Shown here: piece by piece, positions 58,848 through 64,000 of the stretch | Layout: each line of letters starts with the position of its first letter | Position numbering within the stretch: position 1 is the first letter of the stretch | DNA from: Tistrella mobilis | Lineage (GTDB): Bacteria > Pseudomonadota > Alphaproteobacteria > Tistrellales > Tistrellaceae | DNA length: 64,000 bases | Direction: 5' to 3' | NCBI RefSeq assembly: GCF_039634785.1 | Contig: NZ_JBBIAB010000002.1 | Location: 124,001-188,000 of the forward strand | Notes under the pieces: model-generated | What the model was told of the DNA's origin: nothing | The model's input: only the letters and a program-made list of their open reading frames with translations | Databases searched by the model: none | Program-made: the position numbers and the translations under genes

Positions 58848-61283
58848 TCAGGCCACACCCAGCGCCCGCAACGCTGCCGCCGTCAGCCCCTGGCGGGGCG
58901 GCACCAGCCCGGCCCAGGGGTCGGTTGCGGGCAATGGATCGCCCAGGCGGAAGGCATCGGCCCGGTCGATCCCGGCCAGCATCTGCCAGTCGACCGGCCG
59001 GGCCACCGGGGCGCCGGCCCGGGCGCGGGGCGACCAGGGGCAGATGGCGGTGGCGGCACGGTCGTTGCGGAAATGGTCGATGAAGATCCGGCCCTTGCGC
59101 TTCGCCTTGCTCATGGTCGCGACGAAGCGGTCGGGGTCGTGGTCGGCGAAGCGCTGCGCCAGGGCCTTCGCCGCCGCCTTCACCACCGGCCAGTCGTGCC
59201 GGCGGGCGATCGGCACCACCACATGCACGCCCTTGCCGCCGGTCAGCAGCGGCACCGAGGCGAGATCCAGCGCTGCCAGCGCGTCACGCATGTCGAAGGC
59301 CGCCTGGCGGACGGCCGCGAAATCCACCGCCGGATCCGGGTCCAGATCGAAAACCAGCCGGTCCGGGCGCTCGGGCCGGTCGATGCGCGATCCCCAGAGA
59401 TGCAGTTCCAGAACCCCGATCTGCGCCGCGCCCACCAGGCCTTCCGGATCGCGGACCAGAACATACTCTTCGGTATTGCCCTGTGCGTCGGTCAGCTTGC
59501 GGCTGGCGAAACCGCGGGGCAGGCCGCGGCCGGCATGGCGCTGGAAGAAACAGGCCTTGCGGCGGCCTTCGGGGCAGCGCACCAGGCTGACCAGCCGGTC
59601 TTGCAGATGCGGCATCATCAGCGCCGCGACGGCATCGAACCAGTGGGCGAGATCGCGCTTGGTGATGCCCTGTTCGGGGAACAGAACCCGGTCGGGATGG
59701 GTCAGGCGCACGCCGCGCAGGCTGTCTCCGGTCTCGTCCATCGCTTCTGCCTCCTCGACGGCCATCACCCGGTCCGCCTCAACTTCGGCCGCCGGCTTGT
59801 CCTCGCGCGGGCCCAGATAGCGGCCCTGGCGGATCAGCCCCTCGCCGGTCAGGCCGCCATGGGCGATCTGGACCACGATCCGCGGCTCCACCCAGCGCGC
59901 CGCCCGGGCCACGGCGGGCGGCACGCTGTCGCGGTCGACGGGCGGGGTCTTGCGGGCCAGCGCCGTCAGCCGTGGCGCCAGCCAGGCGAAATCCCTGTCG
60001 CTGAAACCGGCGCCGACCCGGCCGGCATAGCGGCAGGTGCCGCGATCCTGAACCGCCAGCAGCAGCGAGGCGAAGGGCCGCCCGGCTTCGGAGGGCGAGG
60101 TGCCGACCACGACATACTCCCCCGCCTGACCGCATTTGACCTTGAGCCAGGCATGGCCGCGGCCCGGGCGATAGGGCGCGTCGGCCCGCTTGGCGATCAG
60201 CCCCTCATGGCCCGCCGCACAGACCTGGTCCAGCAGGTCCCGCGCCGGGCCGGGGCTGTGGTCGACAAGGTGGATGCCGTCGCCCGCGGGCGCCCCCAGC
60301 AGCGCCCTGAGCCGGGCCTTGCGGGCGGTCAAGGGCAGGTGGCGCAGGCTTTCCCCGCCCTCGGCCAAGAGGTCGAAGACGCCGTAATGCAGCCCCTCGC
60401 CCCCGGCGGAAAGCGCCGCCTGCAGGGCGGAGAAATCGGTGCGGCCGTCTGCCGTCATCGCCGTCACCTCGCCGTCCAGCAGCACGCCGTCCAGGCCCGG
60501 CCGTGCCGCCAGCGCCCGGGCGATGCCGGGGAAGCGGTCGGTCCAGTCGAGGCCCGATCGGGTGCGGATGACGGCCCGGCCGCCCGACACCGCGGCGAGG
60601 GCGCGATAGCCGTCGAGCTTGATTTCGAACACCCAGCCGGGCCCGCGCGGCGGCCGGTCGGTCAGGGTGGCGAGCATCGGCGCGACGAAGCCGGGCAGGG
60701 GGGCGACAGCACTTTCCGGCTGAACCGCCACGCTGCCGGGGTGGCGGCGGGTCACCTCGCCCGTCGGGTCGGCATCGGCGTCGTCGCGCTTGATCAGCAG
60801 CCAGTTCTCGGCCTTTTCCGGCGCCCGCCCGGCCCTGGCCGCCGGCTTCATGCGCACCAGCACGAACCGGCCATGCAGCCGCTCGCCATGGATGACGAAG
60901 TCCAGCCGCCCCGCGGCGAGCCCCGCCGCCGGGTCGCCGATCGGCTCCCAATGGCCGCGATCCCACAGCACCACCTCGCCCGCGCCATACTGGCCCGCGG
61001 GGATCTGCCCCTCGAAGCCGGCATAGGCGAGGGGGTGGTCTTCGGTGCGCACCGCCAGCCGCTTCTGCCTGGGGTCCAGGCTGGGGCCGCGGGTGATCGC
61101 CCAGCTTTTCAGCACCCCCGCCCATTCCAGCCGGAGATCGTAATGCAGCCGCCGGGCGTCGTGCTTCTGGATGGCATAGGTCAGCCTGCCGCCTTCAGGG
61201 CTGCGCCCGCTCCCGGCCTCCGGCTCGGGCGTGCGGTCGAAGCGACGCTTGCGGCGATAGCTGTCGAGCGGGTCGGCGGCCAT
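58848..61283 (-). CDS. ligD: DNA ligase D (phosphoesterase, ligase and polymerase domains)
   Basis: The 811-residue enzyme repairs double-strand breaks with Ku. Domain order is phosphoesterase (about 30-185, HYDLRLEW and LVRMK blocks), ATP-dependent ligase (about 195-490, with the adenylated Lys222 in EIKLDGYR and EGLIAKR) and primase-polymerase (about 520-800, with the DLDPDP metal site and the LVFDLD strand), as in Pseudomonas LigD. ATG 61283 is used; GTG 61292, overlapping the ku stop, is an alternative. It is co-transcribed with ku. Confidence 0.95.
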   Translation of the reverse strand: MAADPLDSYRRKRRFDRTPEPEAGSGRSPEGGRLTYAIQKHDARRLHYDLRLEWAGVLKSWAITRGPSLDPRQKRLAVRTEDHPLAYAGFEGQIPAGQYGAGEVVLWDRGHWEPIGDPAAGLAAGRLDFVIHGERLHGRFVLVRMKPAARAGRAPEKAENWLLIKRDDADADPTGEVTRRHPGSVAVQPESAVAPLPGFVAPMLATLTDRPPRGPGWVFEIKLDGYRALAAVSGGRAVIRTRSGLDWTDRFPGIARALAARPGLDGVLLDGEVTAMTADGRTDFSALQAALSAGGEGLHYGVFDLLAEGGESLRHLPLTARKARLRALLGAPAGDGIHLVDHSPGPARDLLDQVCAAGHEGLIAKRADAPYRPGRGHAWLKVKCGQAGEYVVVGTSPSEAGRPFASLLLAVQDRGTCRYAGRVGAGFSDRDFAWLAPRLTALARKTPPVDRDSVPPAVARAARWVEPRIVVQIAHGGLTGEGLIRQGRYLGPREDKPAAEVEADRVMAVEEAEAMDETGDSLRGVRLTHPDRVLFPEQGITKRDLAHWFDAVAALMMPHLQDRLVSLVRCPEGRRKACFFQRHAGRGLPRGFASRKLTDAQGNTEEYVLVRDPEGLVGAAQIGVLELHLWGSRIDRPERPDRLVFDLDPDPAVDFAAVRQAAFDMRDALAALDLASVPLLTGGKGVHVVVPIARRHDWPVVKAAAKALAQRFADHDPDRFVATMSKAKRKGRIFIDHFRNDRAATAICPWSPRARAGAPVARPVDWQMLAGIDRADAFRLGDPLPATDPWAGLVPPRQGLTAAALRALGVA

Positions 61284-61288
61284 CGGCC

Positions 61289-62191
61289 TCACCCCGCCTT
61301 GCGCCGGCCGCTCCGTGCCGGCCGTGTCTTGCCGCTGTCCTTGCCATTGTCCTGGACCGAGCGACGCAGCGCCTCGACCAGATCGACGACCTTGCCGCCG
61401 CCGCCGGTCTCTTCCGCGGCCTCTTCGCCCAGCTCGACCGATTTTTCGGCCGCCTTGGCGTCGATCAGCTGGCGCAGGGCCTGGGTGTAATTGTCCTTGA
61501 ACCGTGCGGGCTCGAAGGCCGAGGTCTTCCGCTCGATCAGCTCGGCCGCCAGGTCGAGCAGTTCCGGATCGCTCGCCTCTTCGTCGATCGAGGTGAAGAA
61601 GGGGGCGGCGCGCTGGACCTCGTCGGCGAAGCGGAGCGTCTCCAGCATCAGCCCCTGGCCGCAGGGCTTGAGGGCGGCGACATATTCCCGCCCGCGCATC
61701 ACGAACTGGCCGAGGCCGATCCGCCCGGCGCGTTTCAGCGCATCGCGAAGCACGGCATAGGCCTCGATCGCCAGCTCGCCGTCGGGGACCACGTAATAGG
61801 GCCGTTCGAACCAGATCGGCGCAATCTCGTCGGGGCCCACGAACTGCACCAGATCCAGGGTGTGGCGGGTTTCCACCTTCAGCGCATCGATCTCGTCCTG
61901 ATCGATCAGCACCCAGCGGCCCTGGCCCAGTTCGAAACCCTTCACGATCTCGTCGGTATCGACCGGCCCGACCCCGGGCACGATCTTCTGATAGCGGATG
62001 CGCCGGCGCGAGGGCTCGTGGACCTGGTGGAACTGGATCCGCGCGCCGCTTTTCACCGCGGCATAAAGCTTCACCGGCACCGATACCAGGGCAAGCCGCA
62101 TATTGCCGGTCCAGACCGGGCGTGCCGAGGGGCGATTGGCCGCCGCCTCGCCGTCATCCTGTCGTTTCGGTTTCGCCGCCTTGCGCGCCAT
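61289..62191 (-). CDS. ku: Ku protein for non-homologous end joining
   Basis: The 300-residue protein starts at ATG 62191. The bacterial Ku core is present: WTGNMRLALVSVPVKLY at the start, HQVHEPSRRRIRYQKIVPG and the GRWVLIDQDEIDALK region. It forms a homodimeric ring that holds DNA ends. The C-terminal tail is Lys/Arg-rich (KTRPARSGRRKAG), a region that helps recruit LigD. An upstream extension to 62608 is not used. The gene order ku-ligD is standard. Confidence 0.95.
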   Translation of the reverse strand: MARKAAKPKRQDDGEAAANRPSARPVWTGNMRLALVSVPVKLYAAVKSGARIQFHQVHEPSRRRIRYQKIVPGVGPVDTDEIVKGFELGQGRWVLIDQDEIDALKVETRHTLDLVQFVGPDEIAPIWFERPYYVVPDGELAIEAYAVLRDALKRAGRIGLGQFVMRGREYVAALKPCGQGLMLETLRFADEVQRAAPFFTSIDEEASDPELLDLAAELIERKTSAFEPARFKDNYTQALRQLIDAKAAEKSVELGEEAAEETGGGGKVVDLVEALRRSVQDNGKDSGKTRPARSGRRKAG

Positions 62192-62354
62192 GGGTCGCCT
62201 CTCGTCTGCTCCGGGCCTGATTCCGTCAACCCGGCCGCTGCGGCAGCGGTTCCCGGACCCCCGAGACCCCGGACTCCCGAGACTCCGGAACCATGGGGCG
62301 GGCTGCCGGGTTCGCGCTGCAAGGGTAAGACCAGCCGAAGGAGGTATCCGACCC

Positions 62355-62468
62355 ATGTCGTTCTTCCGCAAGTTCGACGAAACCGCCATCGCCTTCCTGC
62401 ACCAGGACAAGACCGCCGACGGCAAGACCAGCCGCTTCTTCAAATTCGTGCGGCGCGAGGAGGGGTGA
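62355..62468 (+). CDS. Very small protein (37 residues) of unknown function
   Basis: The frame MSFFRKFDETAIAFLHQ... starts at ATG 62355 with AAGGAGG ten bases upstream and ends at 62468, three bases before the flavoprotein gene. Strong ribosome site and close spacing suggest that it is translated. It is basic and aromatic, with no recognised domain. It is too short for most annotation pipelines. Confidence 0.6.
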   Translation: MSFFRKFDETAIAFLHQDKTADGKTSRFFKFVRREEG

Positions 62469-62471
62469 TCC

Positions 62472-63116
62472 ATGGCGGGGCCGAAAACGATCCGGGCGTT
62501 CGGCATCAACTGCACGCTGAAGGGCGGCGATGCCGAAAGCTCGACCGATCTGCTGCTGTCGCAATTCCTGAACCGGCTTGGCCGCGACGGGGTGGAGACG
62601 GCGAGCATCCGCGCGGTCGATCACGACATCAAACCCGGCATCACCGCCGATGAAGGGCCGGGCGATGCCTGGCCGGCGATCCGCCGCCAGGTGCTGGACG
62701 CACAGATCCTGGTGATCGGCACACCCATCTGGCTGGGCCAGCCCTCCAGCGTCTGCAAGCGGGTGCTGGAGCGGCTGAACGCCTTCCTGACCGAAACCGA
62801 CGAGGCGGGGCGGCTGCGCTCTTACGGCCGGGCGGTGGCGCTGGTGGTGGTGGGCAATGAAGACGGCGCCCATCATGTCGCGGCCGAGGTCTATCAGGGC
62901 CTGGCCGATGTCGGCTTCACCATCCCGCCCAATGCCGTGGTCTATTGGGTGGGAGAGGCGATGGGCAAGACCGACTACAAGGATCTGCCCGCCATGCCCG
63001 ACAAGATCGGCACCACCATCGATCTGGCGGCGCGCAACGTGCTGCATCTGGCCCGGCTGCTGGCCGAAAACCAGTATCCGCCCGATGGCCAGCCGGCGAA
63101 GTTCCGCGATCAGTAG
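62472..63116 (+). CDS. Flavodoxin/NADPH-dependent FMN reductase family protein
   Basis: The 214-residue protein has the flavodoxin-like fold: a FMN-phosphate loop near the start (GINCTLKGGDAESSTDLLL), then VIGTPIWLGQPSSVCKRVLERL and a VVVGNEDGAHHVAAEVYQGL segment that packs on the flavin. Such enzymes reduce quinones or flavins. It is the second gene of a two-gene unit with the 37-residue protein and is convergent with cas1 (29-bp gap). Confidence 0.85.
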   Translation: MAGPKTIRAFGINCTLKGGDAESSTDLLLSQFLNRLGRDGVETASIRAVDHDIKPGITADEGPGDAWPAIRRQVLDAQILVIGTPIWLGQPSSVCKRVLERLNAFLTETDEAGRLRSYGRAVALVVVGNEDGAHHVAAEVYQGLADVGFTIPPNAVVYWVGEAMGKTDYKDLPAMPDKIGTTIDLAARNVLHLARLLAENQYPPDGQPAKFRDQ

Positions 63117-63145
63117 CCGCCCCGTCGTCGGTCGTCACCCCGGCG

Positions 63146-64000
63146 CTAATAGTCGATCAGGCAGGGGCTGAACACGCCCGTCTCTTCGACATGCGCCGCC
63201 CAGCTGGCGAGCCGGCCGTCGATCAGCGCGCGCCAGCTGGCCTTTTCGCCGTCGGGGCCGGTCGCCACGCGGTCGAGCTGGGCTTCCCAGGTCTCCAGCA
63301 CCCGCCGGCCGGGCTGGGGCAGGATGCGCCAGCCGCCATCCTGCCCCCGCCCGACGTCGGTAGGGGCAATGCGAGGGAGGGGGCGGCGGATGATGTCGTC
63401 GGGCTGCAGGATGCGGTTGTTGAACAGATAGACGGTGCAGGTCTCGACCAGCGGGGCGGCGAAGACCTCCACCAGATCCGCCACCAGCCCGTCCTCTGCC
63501 GTCGCCACCTCGTGGCAGGCGCCGAAGCCGGGATGCAGGCCATGGCGGGTGGCGGCGGTGCGGATTTCGCGCGCCAGCAGCGCCGTCAGCCAGTCCAGCA
63601 CCAGATTGACCGGATCGGTCGCCCCGCGTCGCAGCCGGCGGCGCAGGGTCCAGCCATGGCCGATCAGCTGGCCCAGGGCCGGCCAGTAGACCAGGGCGGC
63701 CTCGTCCGCCACCGCCAGCAGGTCGGGCACCGTATCCGCCACCCGCAGCTTGCGCCGGATGCGCTTCAGCCGCTCGGCCGCCCCCTCGACCGATACCAGC
63801 CGCTTGCGGCGGTCCAGCCGCTTCAGCAGGGCCTGCATGTTCTGCAACCGGGCATCCACCACCAGCCGCGCCAGGGCGTGGCGGCGGGCCGGGTCCAGCA
63901 GATGGCGGGCCTGGGCCAGATGGCGCGGCGCCTGATGCATCGGCGGGGGCGCCAGCCAGGCCTGAACCCCGCCCATGCCGTCCAGCAGCGCCACCGGGAT
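63146..64000 (-). CDS. cas1: CRISPR-associated integrase Cas1 (5' end outside the window)
   Basis: The visible 284 residues, open at the window edge, match the C-terminal helical domain of Cas1, which inserts new spacers. The metal ligands are present: Glu in ADEAALVYWPAL, His in GFGACHEVATAE and Asp in GLVADLVEVF. The N-terminal LDPARRHALARLVVDARLQNMQALL helix and the C-terminal RVLETWEAQLDRV and SWRALIDGRLA blocks also fit. A stretch of ~20 residues after ILQPDD (RPLPRIAPTDVG region) looks like an insertion. No cas2 follows downstream; other cas genes would lie beyond 64000. Confidence 0.85.
   Translation of the reverse strand: MPVALLDGMGGVQAWLAPPPMHQAPRHLAQARHLLDPARRHALARLVVDARLQNMQALLKRLDRRKRLVSVEGAAERLKRIRRKLRVADTVPDLLAVADEAALVYWPALGQLIGHGWTLRRRLRRGATDPVNLVLDWLTALLAREIRTAATRHGLHPGFGACHEVATAEDGLVADLVEVFAAPLVETCTVYLFNNRILQPDDIIRRPLPRIAPTDVGRGQDGGWRILPQPGRRVLETWEAQLDRVATGPDGEKASWRALIDGRLASWAAHVEETGVFSPCLIDY

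Noticed and set aside
58704-61490. Plus-strand frame of 928 codons opposite ligD
   Set aside because: Antisense to a ligase with all catalytic motifs; no recognisable domain.

Overview
The window is about 70% G+C, almost fully coding, and rich in catabolic operons, TRAP and sugar ABC importers, LysR/GntR/AraC-type regulators and non-homologous end joining genes. Gene content and order (a gbpR-chvE-gguABC block, a degradative HMG-CoA reductase, cspA pairs, Ku/LigD) point to an alphaproteobacterium of the Rhodospirillales type, with Tistrella my best guess. That is inference from gene content; there is no rRNA or marker gene in the window. I saw no tRNA, rRNA or complete insertion sequence.

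Layout. 1-3.7 kb: the end of a secreted protein gene, a secreted von Willebrand-A protein and an AraC regulator. 3.8-8.6 kb: a minus-strand operon of degradative HMG-CoA reductase (mvaA) and a complete TRAP transporter (dctP, dctQ, dctM), most simply a mevalonate uptake and oxidation unit, ending in a strong hairpin terminator. A divergent MocR-type regulator follows (8.8-10.2 kb). 10.2-27.2 kb: about 17 kb of minus-strand genes in operon-like spacing, with two complete sugar ABC importers (chvE-gguA-gguB and ytfQ-ytfR-ytfT-yjfF) flanking a non-phosphorylative pentose/galactose pathway: mutarotase, sugar dehydrogenase, lactonase, aldonate dehydratase, a GguC/AraD1 protein and a ketoglutaric-semialdehyde-type dehydrogenase. 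A divergent LysR gene (gbpR-like) faces chvE across a set of palindromic half-sites.

27.4-38 kb: mixed small units (two zinc-free/LysR and TetR/methyltransferase/MFS pairs, a thioredoxin-reductase-like flavoprotein with an Rrf2 regulator and a perfect 18-bp palindrome between them, and an LrgA/LrgB pair). Two toxin-antitoxin loci lie here, and in both the antitoxin is intact while the toxin is truncated. 38.7-39.2 kb is the most unusual spot: two perfect 36-bp repeats with a 31-bp spacer, an A+T-rich stretch, then an internally deleted reverse-transcriptase fragment. The last gene in the window (63.1-64 kb) is a cas1 homologue that runs off the edge, so the two may be parts of one RT-associated CRISPR history.

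39.3-48.4 kb: an unrecognised catabolic cluster (cupin, 2-oxoglutarate/Fe(II) oxygenase, Asp/Glu-racemase-like enzyme, GntR repressor, CaiB-type CoA transferase, HMG-CoA-lyase-like enzyme, NIPSNAP protein, isochorismatase-like hydrolase, LysR, aldo/keto reductase, SnoaL-like protein), with two GntR-type palindromes before the cupin gene. 48.5-57 kb: a beta-propeller protein with a large HTH regulator, an MscS channel, a zinc alcohol dehydrogenase and a three-subunit molybdenum hydroxylase. 57-64 kb: disordered or stress-type small proteins, two cspA copies with terminators, ligD, ku, a 37-residue protein with a flavodoxin-like gene, and cas1.

A recurring feature is short tandem duplication, usually 15 bp and in frame, at the very ends of genes.
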